Below are positions 7,069 to 15,820 of a stretch of 50,148 nt of DNA, piece by piece; position 1 is the first letter of the stretch; each line of letters starts with the position of its first letter. Position numbers and translations under genes: made by a program. The stretch comes from Caulobacteraceae bacterium (lineage in GTDB: Bacteria; Pseudomonadota; Alphaproteobacteria; Caulobacterales; Aquidulcibacteraceae). The notes under the pieces are model-generated. The model saw only the letters and a list, made by a program, of their open reading frames with translations. It was not told where the DNA came from and ran no database searches. The DNA is taken from NCBI GenBank assembly GCA_009773335.1, contig WRPF01000056.1, forward strand, positions 1-50,148, written 5' to 3'.

Positions 7069-7951
7069 CGCTCAGCATCCTGTCTATTGCTTTGGCGGCA
7101 TTCCCAATATCCAGAGTCGCGTCACCGTAAATGCTGTTGAGCGTTCCCGGTTTAACGCGACCAAGGCGCTTCACGAAGTTCTTCGATTCGCGGATCGTGG
7201 CGAGATCTTCGTGACCGCCCCTTGAGCCGACTGTTAGAACCGGAAATGGCGGCTTTTGATCACCGCAAGGCCAGCCTTCAGGTGGCTTTTCACCAGAAAG
7301 AACGCTGTATGTCTGGCGATCCTCGATCAGCCGCTCCTGATACCGAGTGAGAATAAATCGGGAGCGGTCGAGCAGACTTTCATCTACCTTCTCGATGTAT
7401 CGCCCCAAGCCCTGAAGTCCCCAATAGGAAAGCCTATCCGCCACCGTGGGACAAAGAATCAGATCGGCCGAAAGCAAGCCGGCGGATGATGCCACCGACT
7501 CTCCCGGCGGGCAGTCCAACAGGACGTATTCGTAACGACTGGAAATTTCTGCAATAAGGTCTTCGATTACTTGCTTGAGCGCCAACGCCTGCCCTTGTTG
7601 GGTGATATCAGACTCCACTCCCCAGTATCGATCACTGTTGTTGAAGACGTCGAGGGTAAATTGAGCGCGACCCTTGATTACATTTACCATCCCTATTCGG
7701 TACGACTCCAAAGCGGTATCTGGCCTCTCCATTTTCGCCTGAACTAGACCCGCAAAATCTTGCCTAGATTGTGCTTTCAAAAGAGTTCGAGCTTGGCCTG
7801 CCAATGCAATAGACGCGCTTGCCTGTGGATCGAGATCAATCACGCAAACGTTCTGGCGCAGCTCCGAGATCAGTGCATCTGCGATCGCAACTGTGGTGGT
7901 TGTTTTCCCCACGCCTCCTTTGCGATTCACTACAGCAACTACGCGTCCCAC
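7061..7951 (-). CDS. ParA/MinD-type P-loop ATPase
   Basis: A 296-residue protein with a deviant Walker A box KGGVGKTT (about 11-18), the switch I-like IDLDPQASAS (about 38-47), and a Walker B-like VLLDCPPGES. These mark the ParA/MinD/Soj class of dimerising ATPases. The start is GTG at 7951, whose first base is the last base of the upstream gene's TAG. No parB and no centromere-like repeat set lies nearby, and the gene sits between a predicted nuclease and a small unknown protein, so chromosome or plasmid partition seems unlikely. An ATPase controlling a nuclease in an immune-type operon is a reasonable alternative, unproven. Confidence 0.9.
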   Translation of the reverse strand: MGRVVAVVNRKGGVGKTTTTVAIADALISELRQNVCVIDLDPQASASIALAGQARTLLKAQSRQDFAGLVQAKMERPDTALESYRIGMVNVIKGRAQFTLDVFNNSDRYWGVESDITQQGQALALKQVIEDLIAEISSRYEYVLLDCPPGESVASSAGLLSADLILCPTVADRLSYWGLQGLGRYIEKVDESLLDRSRFILTRYQERLIEDRQTYSVLSGEKPPEGWPCGDQKPPFPVLTVGSRGGHEDLATIRESKNFVKRLGRVKPGTLNSIYGDATLDIGNAAKAIDRMLSDD

Positions 7952-8697
7952 TAGCGACCCCCTCTTGCCAGTTGCTCAAGCTTATCTTGGGCTCGAAGTG
8001 TGAGCCGTTCGCTTAGGTATTGATCCACGCGGGATGGATCAGGATTGTGCCTTACGGCTTCCAAATCATGTGCCCAGCCGTCAACGGACAGCGTGCCGGC
8101 TCGATAGTGAATCGAAAAGTGAATGAGCCCCACCCCATGCTCAGCGCACTCTTGGCGCACTCTGTGGCCATGTTCAGTCCGGCTGGGTCTCGGACAAACG
8201 AGATATGGAAAATGCGCGAAGCGAGCATGAGCCAATGCTTCGTGAACGGCGAGAATGTTCGAACCGGCGCGATTTTTGAGTTCGAATGAGAAGACATCTA
8301 GTTGGCGGCGCGGGTCGAAACGCCAGCTGCGCACGACGGCAAGTGTCGCATCCGGGCGGCTCCATCGGCCGGACCCCACTGTGCCGCCCCGTGCTGTATT
8401 CTCGACCACCCGATCATCGTTGGTCACGCCAAGGCCGCTGGTGAAGTCACTCTCTAGGTGGCGCACCAGATGCGCCTCTAGTTCAACCTCCGCCGCGTCT
8501 GGCTCAACTCGCCTTACCGCTTGCCCCTCACGTTTCAAGTCGCCGGTCGCGACTAGCTCGCTAATTGCCGCGCCGAACGCTGGTAGATCGAGCGCCGCGC
8601 CCGTTAGCCGAGCGCACTGAATTTCGAGCTCATCCAGCGCAACCTTGCGATCGCCCACGGCCAAGCATTGCAGAATGGCGTCTTCATACCCACCCAT
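7951..8697 (-). CDS. Predicted winged-helix plus PD-(D/E)XK nuclease-like protein
   Basis: A 248-residue protein and first gene of the operon. Residues 1-65 look like a winged helix (two helices, then LVATGDLKREGQAVRRVEP as the wing). Residues about 75-200 fit a restriction-endonuclease-like fold: an Asp in RWSRPDATLAV (D116), then the E-x-K motif in FSFELKN (E139, K141), then a helix with HEALAHARFAHFPYLV as in the HTH-linked predicted nucleases of the HrgA/COG2958 type. Family membership is by eye, not confirmed. The gene reads into ParA with a one-base overlap. Low G+C compared with the neighbours and position next to a retron suggest a defence operon. Confidence 0.72.
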   Translation of the reverse strand: MGGYEDAILQCLAVGDRKVALDELEIQCARLTGAALDLPAFGAAISELVATGDLKREGQAVRRVEPDAAEVELEAHLVRHLESDFTSGLGVTNDDRVVENTARGGTVGSGRWSRPDATLAVVRSWRFDPRRQLDVFSFELKNRAGSNILAVHEALAHARFAHFPYLVCPRPSRTEHGHRVRQECAEHGVGLIHFSIHYRAGTLSVDGWAHDLEAVRHNPDPSRVDQYLSERLTLRAQDKLEQLARGGR

Positions 8698-8749
8698 GCG
8701 GATAGGCTACACCGAGATTAAGCTCTGGCAACAGAGTTGAGCCACGGCC

Positions 8750-10666
8750 CTACGCCCTAACCGCCCCAACGCCCGCGCCTTCCCTTCCCAGCGCTTCCAC
8801 CGCTGCGCGCACGATCCCGTCCGCATCCAGCCCCGCTTCCGCGATCATCGCGGCCGGGCTCGCCTGGTCCTGGAACACATCCGGCAGGGTCAGCGTGCGG
8901 ATCTTCACGCCGCGATCCAAGAGGCCGTCCTTGGCCATGAACTGCAGCACGAAGGCGCCGAAGCCGCCGACCGCGCCTTCCTCGATGGTGAGGAGCACTT
9001 CGTGTTCCTTCGCGAGGCGGCGGATGAGGTCTTCATCGAGCGGCTTTGCAAAGCGCGCATCCGCGAGCGTGGTGGAAAAGCCGAGCGCGCCAAGCCTGTC
9101 GGCGGCCTTCTGCGCATCGCCGAAGCGCGCGCCGAACGAGAGCAACGCCACCGTCGTGCCCTCGCGCACGATGCGGCCTTTTCCAATTTCAAGCGGTTCG
9201 AGGTGTGCGGGAATCTCCACACCGAGCGCCTCGCCGCGCGGATAGCGCACCGCGCTCGGGCGGTCGTCGATCTGGACTTGCGTCGCCACCATGCGCGCGA
9301 GCTCGGCCTCGTCGGCGGCGCCCATCACCACGAAATCCGGCAGCGCGCCCAGATAGCCGATGTCGAAGGAGCCCGCGTGCGTGGCGCCGTCCGCGCCCAC
9401 AAGCCCCGCGCGATCGAGCGCGAAACGCACCGGCAGCTTCTGGATCGCCACGTCGTGGACGACCTGGTCGTAGCCGCGCTGCAGGAACGTGGAATAGATC
9501 GCCGCGAACGGCTTCATGCCGTCCGCCGCGAGGCCCGCCGCGAACGTCACCGCGTGCTGCTCGGCGATGCCGACGTCGAACATGCGTTTCGGGTGCGCTT
9601 TCGCGAAAATGTCGAGGCCGGTGCCCGACGGCATCGCCGCGGTGATGGCGACGATCTTCGGATCGGCGTCGGCGAGTTTCGTCAGCGTTTCGCCGAAAAC
9701 GTTCTGGTAGAGCGGCGGGCCGGCCTTGGCCTTCTGCTGCTCGCCCGTCACGACGTTGAACTTCGACACGCCGTGATATTTGTCCGCCGCGCTCTCGGCG
9801 GGCGCATAGCCCTTGCCCTTCTGCGTGCGCACGTGGACGAGCACGGGCTTGTGGTCGATGGCCGCGGCGTTGCGCAGGATCGGCACGAGATTTTCCAGAT
9901 CGTGGCCGTCGACGATGCCGATGTAGTGGAAGCCGAGCTCCTCGAAGAGCGTGCCGCCCGTGACCATGCCGCGCGCGTATTCCTCGGCCTTCTTCGCCGC
10001 CTCCGCCATCGGCTTCGGCAACGCCTCGGCGACCTTGCGCGCGACATTGCGCAGCGAGCGGTAGGTGTAGCCGGAGAAGCGGCGCGCGAGATAGTTGCTC
10101 ATCGCGCCGACGGGCGGGGCGATGGACATGTCGTTGTCGTTGAGCACGACGATGAGCCGCCTGGTGGCGTGGGCGGCGTTGTTCATCGCCTCATAGGCCA
10201 TGCCCGCGGACATCGAGCCGTCGCCGATCACGGCGATGACGTGGTTGTTCTCGCCCTTGCTGTCACGCGCGGCCGCGAAACCCAGGGCTGCCGAAATGCT
10301 CGTCGCCGCGTGGGCTGCGCCGAAGGGATCGTATGCGCTTTCGCTGCGCTTGGTGAAACCGGAAAGGCCGTGTTCCTGGCGCAGGGTGCGGATGCGATCA
10401 CGCCGGCCGGTGAGGATCTTGTGCGGGTACGCCTGGTGGCCGACGTCCCAGATGAGCACGTCCTTCGGGGTGTCGAACACGTAGTGCAGCGCCACCGTCA
10501 GCTCGACGACGCCGAGGCCCGCGCCGAGGTGGCCGCCCGTCACGCTCACGGCGTCGATGGTCTCGGCGCGCAGTTCGTCAGCGAGCTGGGGCAACTGACC
10601 CGGCTCAAGCGCCCGCAGGTCCGCCGGGAGCTTCACGGTGTCGAGCAGCGGCGTGGAGACGGTCAT
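8750..10666 (-). CDS. dxs: 1-deoxy-D-xylulose-5-phosphate synthase
   Basis: Joins pyruvate and glyceraldehyde 3-phosphate to give DXP, the first step of the MEP isoprenoid pathway and a precursor for thiamine and PLP; it is cytosolic and thiamine-diphosphate dependent. About 638 residues, as usual for the family. Visible motifs: the TPP-binding [10 protein letters not shown] running to [17 protein letters not shown], and the catalytic Glu in [14 protein letters not shown]. The start at ATG 10666 ([11 protein letters not shown]) has GAAGG 5 bases upstream; ATG 10678 is a possible alternative. It follows ispA on the same strand, 71 bases away, and so sits in an isoprenoid block. Confidence 0.97.
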   Translation of the reverse strand: MTVSTPLLDTVKLPADLRALEPGQLPQLADELRAETIDAVSVTGGHLGAGLGVVELTVALHYVFDTPKDVLIWDVGHQAYPHKILTGRRDRIRTLRQEHGLSGFTKRSESAYDPFGAAHAATSISAALGFAAARDSKGENNHVIAVIGDGSMSAGMAYEAMNNAAHATRRLIVVLNDNDMSIAPPVGAMSNYLARRFSGYTYRSLRNVARKVAEALPKPMAEAAKKAEEYARGMVTGGTLFEELGFHYIGIVDGHDLENLVPILRNAAAIDHKPVLVHVRTQKGKGYAPAESAADKYHGVSKFNVVTGEQQKAKAGPPLYQNVFGETLTKLADADPKIVAITAAMPSGTGLDIFAKAHPKRMFDVGIAEQHAVTFAAGLAADGMKPFAAIYSTFLQRGYDQVVHDVAIQKLPVRFALDRAGLVGADGATHAGSFDIGYLGALPDFVVMGAADEAELARMVATQVQIDDRPSAVRYPRGEALGVEIPAHLEPLEIGKGRIVREGTTVALLSFGARFGDAQKAADRLGALGFSTTLADARFAKPLDEDLIRRLAKEHEVLLTIEEGAVGGFGAFVLQFMAKDGLLDRGVKIRTLTLPDVFQDQASPAAMIAEAGLDADGIVRAAVEALGREGAGVGAVRA

Positions 10667-10737
10667 GGGCGCCTTCATCAATGGCCATTCGGGCCTTGGT
10701 CCGCAAACATTACGCCGCGTTCATGGCGAAGGCACGT

Positions 10738-11625
10738 TCAATAGCGGCGTTCGAGTGTGAAATCGACCGCCTCCGACAGGACCTTCGCCCGCGGGCCGAA
10801 GATGGCGAGGTGATTTTGCGCCTGTGCGGCCAGAAGGCGCACCCGCTGCCGGGCGGTTTCGACCCCCAGCAGCGTGACGAGGTTGACCTTGCCGGCGCGG
10901 GCGTCCTTGGCCACCGCCTTGCCCGCTTCGCCGGCGTCCCCGGCCACATCGATGAGGTCGTCGACCATCTGGTACACGACGCCGAGATCGTTCGCGTAGC
11001 GGGCCAGCGCGTGGCGGGCGTCGTCCTGTGCGCAGCCGAGCAGCGCACCCGCGTCGATGGACCAGGAGATGAGCGCGCCAGTCTTGAGCCGGTTCATCCG
11101 CGCGACGCCTGCGGTATCGCCGGCCTCGGTGCCGCGCTCCATGTCGATCATCTGGCCGGCCACCATCCCGTGCGGACCCGACGCCTTCGCGAGGCCCGCA
11201 ATGAGCAGGCAGCGCATCTGCGGATCGGAGTGGGTGGCGGTGTCGGCGAGGACCTCGAAGGCCAACGTCTGCAGCGCATCGCCCGCGAGCACGGCGGTGG
11301 TCTCGTCGAATTGCTTGTGCACCGTGGGCTGTCCGCGGCGCAGGTCGTCGTCGTCCATGCACGGCAGGTCGTCGTGGATGAGCGAATAGGTGTGGATGAA
11401 CTCGACCGCGCATCCCGCCCGCACCAGCGCATTCTCGTCGGCGTCAAACAGGCGCCCCGCCTCGAGCATCAGGAACGGGCGCAGGCGCTTGCCGCCGCCG
11501 AGGGCCGCATAGCGCATGGCCTCCAGAAGGCGCTGTTCAGGGCCCTGCGCGGGCGGCAGCAGCGAATCCATGGCGGAGGCGATGCGGTCAGCTGTGGCGC
11601 GCAGGCGGTCTTCGATCGAATGCAT
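10738..11625 (-). CDS. ispA: Polyprenyl (farnesyl) diphosphate synthase
   Basis: Condenses isopentenyl diphosphate with allylic diphosphates, giving geranyl and farnesyl diphosphate. The 295-residue length fits bacterial IspA. The first Asp-rich motif is in IHDDLPCMDDDDLRRG and the second in YQMVDDLIDVAGD, with the substrate-binding GGGKRLRP near the N-terminus. It lies immediately upstream of dxs on the same strand and downstream of xseB, the common xseB-ispA-dxs order. The gap to xseB here is 224 bases, wider than in the usual tight operon. Confidence 0.95.
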   Translation of the reverse strand: MHSIEDRLRATADRIASAMDSLLPPAQGPEQRLLEAMRYAALGGGKRLRPFLMLEAGRLFDADENALVRAGCAVEFIHTYSLIHDDLPCMDDDDLRRGQPTVHKQFDETTAVLAGDALQTLAFEVLADTATHSDPQMRCLLIAGLAKASGPHGMVAGQMIDMERGTEAGDTAGVARMNRLKTGALISWSIDAGALLGCAQDDARHALARYANDLGVVYQMVDDLIDVAGDAGEAGKAVAKDARAGKVNLVTLLGVETARQRVRLLAAQAQNHLAIFGPRAKVLSEAVDFTLERRY

Positions 11626-11849
11626 CGCGCCGCCATAGCAGAGCGCGACCGGCGCGCAAGCGGGCCGCTTCGCCCTTCGTCTCCACGCCCGGCCTGCTCA
11701 CGGCGCAACGCGTGACGACGTCGACACACAGCCATCTCTCGGTGCGCGTCAATGGAAAGTCCGACGATCCGTCGTGCGGAGGACATCCCCGGCGATGTCG
11801 TCACCGGCGGCGTGTCGCCAGCGACAGGCGGCCGGTCCAGTCGCGCCGG

Positions 11850-12101
11850 TCAGCCGATCTTGGCCGGCTCGGTCTTCACGCCGTCGGGCCCGAGCACGAT
11901 CTGCTCGACCTTCAGCTGGGCGTCCTTGAGCTTCGTCTCGCAGTGCGCCTTGAGCGCGGCGCCCCGCTGGTAGAGCGCAATGGAATCCTCAAGCGCCACA
12001 TCGCCCCGCTCCATCTGGGCGACGATCTTCTCAAGCTCGGCGAGCGCGTGCTCGAAGCTCATGGCGGCGGGATCGGGGAGGGATTGGGCGTCTCGACTCA
12101 T
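11850..12101 (-). CDS. xseB: Exodeoxyribonuclease VII small subunit
   Basis: An 83-residue helical protein with the family core SFEHALAELEKIVAQMERGD followed by LEDSIALYQRGAAL and a KLKDAQLKVE helix. It forms a multi-subunit complex with XseA and degrades single-stranded DNA. No ribosome-binding site stands out for ATG 12101; ATG 12062 (MSFEHAL) is an alternative. It is upstream of ispA, a common association. Confidence 0.92.
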   Translation of the reverse strand: MSRDAQSLPDPAAMSFEHALAELEKIVAQMERGDVALEDSIALYQRGAALKAHCETKLKDAQLKVEQIVLGPDGVKTEPAKIG

Positions 12102-12166
12102 GGGGTGGATGTAGCGTCTAAGCCGCCGCGAGAGAAGCCGCAGGTGCGGTGGCGGGGATTACGGCC

Positions 12167-12700
12167 ATGGCCAGCTGGGCCCATCACTTCGTGCTGGACG
12201 TGGAGGCGGACGGGCCCTGCCCCGGCCTCTTCAACATGATTTCCTTCGGCCTCGTCTGCGTGGCCGATACGGGTCACGGCTTCCTCGGCGAGGTAGCGCC
12301 CCTCCTCGACGATCCCGGCCTCGCCGCCGCGCGCAAGATCGTCGGCGTGAGCCTGGAGACACAGAAGACCTATGCGCCGCCCGAGACGGTGATGCGCGCC
12401 GCCGCCGACTGGGTGACCGCGACGACCGCAGGCAAACGGGCGATCTTCTGGTCGGACAATCCCGCCTTCGACTGGCAATTCTGGAACTGGTACTGCCACC
12501 GCTTTCTCGGCGACAATCCCGCCGGCTTCAGCGCGCGCCGCATCGGCGATCTCGACGCCGGGCGTCGCGACGAACCGCTCAACACGCTGGCGTGGAAGAA
12601 GCATCGCGTGACGCAGCACACGCACAATCCCCTCGACGATGCGCGTGGCGCCGCGGAGGGCCTGCAATGGATCCTCACGGAGATGGGCGAGACGTTCTAG
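12167..12700 (+). CDS. DEDDh-type 3'-5' exonuclease-like protein
   Basis: A 177-residue single-domain protein. The first metal-binding motif is in FVLDVEADGP (DxE), a mid-sequence Asp is in FWSDNPAFDW, and the C-terminal HNPLDDARGAAEGL gives the His and Asp of the DEDDh group. Short stand-alone members act on RNA or DNA 3' ends; the substrate here is unknown. The start is placed at ATG 12167 with GGGG about ten bases upstream; GTG 12149 is in frame. Its TAG stop (12698-12700) lies inside a terminal repeat of the dispersed element at 12697-12801. Confidence 0.78.
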   Translation: MASWAHHFVLDVEADGPCPGLFNMISFGLVCVADTGHGFLGEVAPLLDDPGLAAARKIVGVSLETQKTYAPPETVMRAAADWVTATTAGKRAIFWSDNPAFDWQFWNWYCHRFLGDNPAGFSARRIGDLDAGRRDEPLNTLAWKKHRVTQHTHNPLDDARGAAEGLQWILTEMGETF

Positions 12701-12801
12701 AGCCATTCCGATCTGATTGAATCGGATCGGGGCTCCAGGTTGTTGTTTGGTCGCATTTTCTGGCGACGAACCGGCGTCCACTTCGTCGGAAAATGCTCTA
12801 G
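12697..12801. repeat. Dispersed intergenic repeat with CTAGAGC/GCTCTAG ends
   Basis: A 105-base element bounded by CTAGAGC (12697-12703) and its complement GCTCTAG (12795-12801). Near the left end (12708-12730) is a 10-pair hairpin, with one G-U and a TGA loop. The type, with ends spelling TAGAGC and an inner GACGAA...TTCGTC segment, is familiar from intergenic repeats of other alphaproteobacteria. It supplies the stop codons of both convergent flanking genes. Confidence 0.7.
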
Positions 12802-13928
12802 TCGCCGGTGTACGACGCGCGCGGGCGGATGACCCGCCCCGTTTCGCGCTGTTCGATCGCGTGCGCGCACCAGCCCGCCATGCGTCCGCCGGCGAAGATC
12901 ACAAACGGCGCATCGCGCGGCAGATCGAGATCGAGCGTCAGCGCCGCAAGCGCCATGTCGATGTTGGCGTGATCACCGGACGCGGCTTCCGCTCCGTCGA
13001 TAGCCTCCTGCAAGGGTGTTGAAGGCGCGAGCGCCTTCAGCAGCGACGCCGCACGCGGATCGCCCATCGGGTAAAGCGCGTGACCGATCGCCGGCAGAGG
13101 TTCGGCGCGCGCCAGCGTCGCGTTGACCGCCGCCTGCGCGCCATCCCGCAACGCCGTTTCCAGAAAGAGCACCGCGCGCGCGGAGGCTTCCCCGTGCAGC
13201 GGTCCCGACAGCGTCGCGTACCCCGCAAGCGCCGCCGCCGCGACAGGCGCGCCCGTCGACGCCGCAACGCGCGCGGCGAACGTCGATGGATTCAGTTCGT
13301 GATCGGCGACGAGAACCAGCGCGCGCCGCACAAGATCGGCGCCTCGCGCATCGAGCCGCCACAGCGTTGCGAGATGCTCGTGAAGATGCGCGTCCGCAAG
13401 GTCTGCGCCCGCGAATGCGACGCCGAGCCCCGCGATGAGATCGAGGGATTCCGCCGCCAGTTGCTCCGGCCTGCGGCCCAGGCTTGGCGGATCGGAGGCT
13501 GCGCGGGCGGCCAGAAATGCAAACCCCCGCGCCTTCGCGGACTCGCCGCCAGCCGCGCCCGGGCTGCGCCGCCGCGCATCCGGCGCGTAGCCGATCAACA
13601 GGCGCGCGGCGTCCTCGATCGTTGCGGTGCTCGCGAACGTCACCGCGTCGACGCCGCGATAGATGAGCCGCCCGTCGCGCACTGCGGTGATCGCGCTTTC
13701 AAGCACCGGATCGCCCCAGGAGATGGCGCCGGCTGCGACGGTCTTGCGACCCCGCCCACCGCGTCGGCGACGTTCGAGCGTCGCCACATCTGCAGCGGAA
13801 TAGAGGCTCTGGCGGGGGTCATCGTCGGCGGGCCGCGCGGTGATGCGGCCCCGGCTGACATAGGCGTAGAGCGTCTGCGGCTTCACGCCGAGACGGGCTG
13901 CGGCGGCTTGGGCGGTGAGCCACTTCAT
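12798..13928 (-). CDS. Citrate synthase-like protein with N-terminal HTH domain
   Basis: A 376-residue protein. Residues 1-60 form an excisionase/MerR-like helix-turn-helix (LTAQAAAARLGVKPQTLYAYVSRG). The remainder is a citrate synthase fold: DHELNPSTFAARVAAS, LSGPLHGEA, GHALYPMGDPRA and NIDMALAAL, the last three regions providing the His, His and Asp expected for catalysis. Known as the DNA-binding citrate synthase group; its reaction is not established here. It is divergent from a second citrate synthase-like gene, with a palindrome between them that its own HTH could bind. Its stop lies in the repeat at 12697-12801. Confidence 0.88.
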   Translation of the reverse strand: MKWLTAQAAAARLGVKPQTLYAYVSRGRITARPADDDPRQSLYSAADVATLERRRRGGRGRKTVAAGAISWGDPVLESAITAVRDGRLIYRGVDAVTFASTATIEDAARLLIGYAPDARRRSPGAAGGESAKARGFAFLAARAASDPPSLGRRPEQLAAESLDLIAGLGVAFAGADLADAHLHEHLATLWRLDARGADLVRRALVLVADHELNPSTFAARVAASTGAPVAAAALAGYATLSGPLHGEASARAVLFLETALRDGAQAAVNATLARAEPLPAIGHALYPMGDPRAASLLKALAPSTPLQEAIDGAEAASGDHANIDMALAALTLDLDLPRDAPFVIFAGGRMAGWCAHAIEQRETGRVIRPRASYTGD

Positions 13929-13930
13929 TA

Positions 13931-13950
13931 CTTGATTCTCTTGATCAAGA
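13931..13950. promoter_or_regulatory. Palindrome TCTTGATCAAGA with an extra CTTGAT half-site
   Basis: The perfect 12-base palindrome TCTTGATCAAGA (13939-13950) lies 11 bases from the start of the HTH-citrate synthase gene, in the 77-base divergent gap. A further CTTGAT (13931-13936) repeats the half-site 9 bases away. This is a plausible operator for autoregulation and control of the divergent gene. The binding protein is inferred. Confidence 0.55.
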
Positions 13951-14005
13951 TTGACGTTACAGCCTGATCATCCACCTCTTGAAGCGAAACTCAAGGAGAA
14001 TGATG

Positions 14006-15079
14006 ATGGATGCGGGGCTTGAGAACGTCGTGGCGGCGGAGACGGTGCTGTCGGATGTGGACGGCGCGGCGGGGCGGCTGGTGCTGCGCGGGCACGAACT
14101 GAACGAACTCGCCGGCCGGGTCAGCTTCGAAGAGGTGGTGCACCTCCTCTGGTCGGGCTTCTTCAAGGATTTGCCGGAAGCTGCCGGCATGCAGGCCGCC
14201 CTCGGCAAGGCGCGCGTGGAGGTGTTTGCGCGCCTGCCCACTTTCCCCGCGGACCTCGGCGCAGTCGAGGCGCTGCGGATCGGTCTGGCCCATATCGCGG
14301 ATGGCGATGACATCGAGGTCGCCCTGCGCCTCGTCGCCGCCGGCCCGGTGTATACCGCCGCCGCAGCGCGACGCATGCAGGGCCGCGCGCCGGTGGCGCC
14401 GGATCCGACGCTCTCTCACGCGGCGGACTTCCTGCGCATGCTGACCGGCATTCCGGCGAATGCGCCTGACGCCGCGGCCGCGCTCGACGCCTATCTCGTG
14501 ACCATCGCCGACCACGGCCTCAATGCGTCGACCTTCGCCGCGCGCGTTGTCGCTTCGACGCAGGCAGGACTCGCGTCGGCGACGATCGCAGGCCTTTCCG
14601 CGCTGAAAGGCCCGCTCCACGGCGGTGCGCCGGGGCCTGTGCTCGACATGATCGACGCCATCGGCACGCCGGCGAACGCCGAACCCTGGATCGACGCGGC
14701 GCTGACCAGCGGCGACCGCCTCATGGGCTTCGGTCATCGCGTCTATCGCGTGCGCGATCCCCGCGCCGATGCGCTCAAGGCCGCGATCGTCAAGCTGCCG
14801 AAAACAACGGGTCGCCTCGCCTTCGCCGAAGCGATCGAGAGCGCCGCGCTCAACAAGCTCGCCGCGCGCCACCCGACGCGCAAGCTTGAGACCAATGTTG
14901 AATTCTACACCGCGCTGCTGCTCGAAGCGCTGCAGATTCCGCGCGCGGCGTTCACTTGCGTCTTCGCGTGCGGCCGCCTTGCCGGCTGGATCGCGCACGC
15001 GCGCGAGCAACTGGCGACGGGACGGCTGGTGCGGCCGCAATCGGTGTACGTGGGGCCGAGAACCCGCGCAGCCGCCTAG
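14006..15079 (+). CDS. Citrate synthase/methylcitrate synthase family protein
   Basis: A 357-residue enzyme with the citrate synthase fold: DHGLNASTFAARVVAS, LKGPLHGGAPGP and GFGHRVYRVRDPRA supply the usual His residues. At the place of the catalytic Asp (commonly NVDF) it has NVEF, a Glu. It would condense acetyl-CoA (or propionyl-CoA) with oxaloacetate. Three ATGs lie in tandem; the third (14006) is chosen because AAGGAG (13993-13998) is then 7 bases away. It is divergent from the HTH-bearing homologue. Its last 4 bases overlap the convergent phosphatase gene. Confidence 0.88.
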   Translation: MDAGLENVVAAETVLSDVDGAAGRLVLRGHELNELAGRVSFEEVVHLLWSGFFKDLPEAAGMQAALGKARVEVFARLPTFPADLGAVEALRIGLAHIADGDDIEVALRLVAAGPVYTAAAARRMQGRAPVAPDPTLSHAADFLRMLTGIPANAPDAAAALDAYLVTIADHGLNASTFAARVVASTQAGLASATIAGLSALKGPLHGGAPGPVLDMIDAIGTPANAEPWIDAALTSGDRLMGFGHRVYRVRDPRADALKAAIVKLPKTTGRLAFAEAIESAALNKLAARHPTRKLETNVEFYTALLLEALQIPRAAFTCVFACGRLAGWIAHAREQLATGRLVRPQSVYVGPRTRAAA

Positions 15080-15684
15080 AGCCGTCGCACGTATTTGCGA
15101 TACGACCAGTACTTGTCGCCGCCGTCGTGGATGCACTTCCAGCCCCACGATAGAAGCACCGGGCGCATCATGCGGTTGAACCAGCCGTGGGCGCCGACGA
15201 CGACGTTTTCACCGCGCAGTGCATGCGAGGCCAACGTCGCGGCGGCGGCCTCCGCCCGCTGCTCGGATTCGCGGCGCGTCTCGCGACCTCCGGAAAGGCC
15301 CAGCCACCAGGCCACGCGGGCATAGACGCCCCAGCGGCGCGGTTTGCGCCGACCCCAGATCTGCGGCGGCGGCAACGGGGCTTCGACGAAAACTTCATCG
15401 CGGATCACCGGCTTGCCTTGCGCCACAGCGTCGGCGGTTTCGCAGGCCCGGCGAAGGGTGCTGGAAAAAATAGTGTCCGCCTCGCGACCGAGGGCGAGCA
15501 AATCCTCCGGCGGGGCCTGGCCGGCCACGAGGCCGGCGTCGTCATAGCCCTGCCACCAGACGATGTACTCACGCCAAGTCAGGGCGACCTTGCGGTCCCC
15601 CTCCGGCTTGCCATGCCGGACAATGACGATCCACCCCGGCCCATCGCCGCGCGCAGTCGTCGCCTTGTTTTCGGCTGCGTCCAT
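15076..15684 (-). CDS. Histidine phosphatase-superfamily protein
   Basis: A 202-residue protein with the catalytic RHG in IVIVRHGKPEG and the second His in VVGAHGWFNRMM. The insertion between them includes a Trp-rich stretch (WREYIVWWQGYDD) and a Pro-rich loop. Members transfer phosphate through a phosphohistidine; substrates range widely and cannot be told here. It is convergent with the citrate synthase gene, ends overlapping by 4 bases. Confidence 0.85.
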   Translation of the reverse strand: MDAAENKATTARGDGPGWIVIVRHGKPEGDRKVALTWREYIVWWQGYDDAGLVAGQAPPEDLLALGREADTIFSSTLRRACETADAVAQGKPVIRDEVFVEAPLPPPQIWGRRKPRRWGVYARVAWWLGLSGGRETRRESEQRAEAAAATLASHALRGENVVVGAHGWFNRMMRPVLLSWGWKCIHDGGDKYWSYRKYVRRL

Positions 15685-15820
15685 CCCGGCTCCGCGATAC
15701 GGCGGCCTGCCTCCCCGACAGACTGTTCACGCCGCGCGTTGACCCCGCGACAGTCCGCCCCGGAGCCGGGCCACCGTTACAGGCGCCCTTCGCCGGAAAC
15801 AACCGCTGGCTTGCAGCCAG

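Noticed and set aside
9002-10744. 580-residue plus-strand frame opposite dxs
   Set aside because: Antisense shadow in a high-GC gene; the composition is His/Arg/Val-biased and has no family features.
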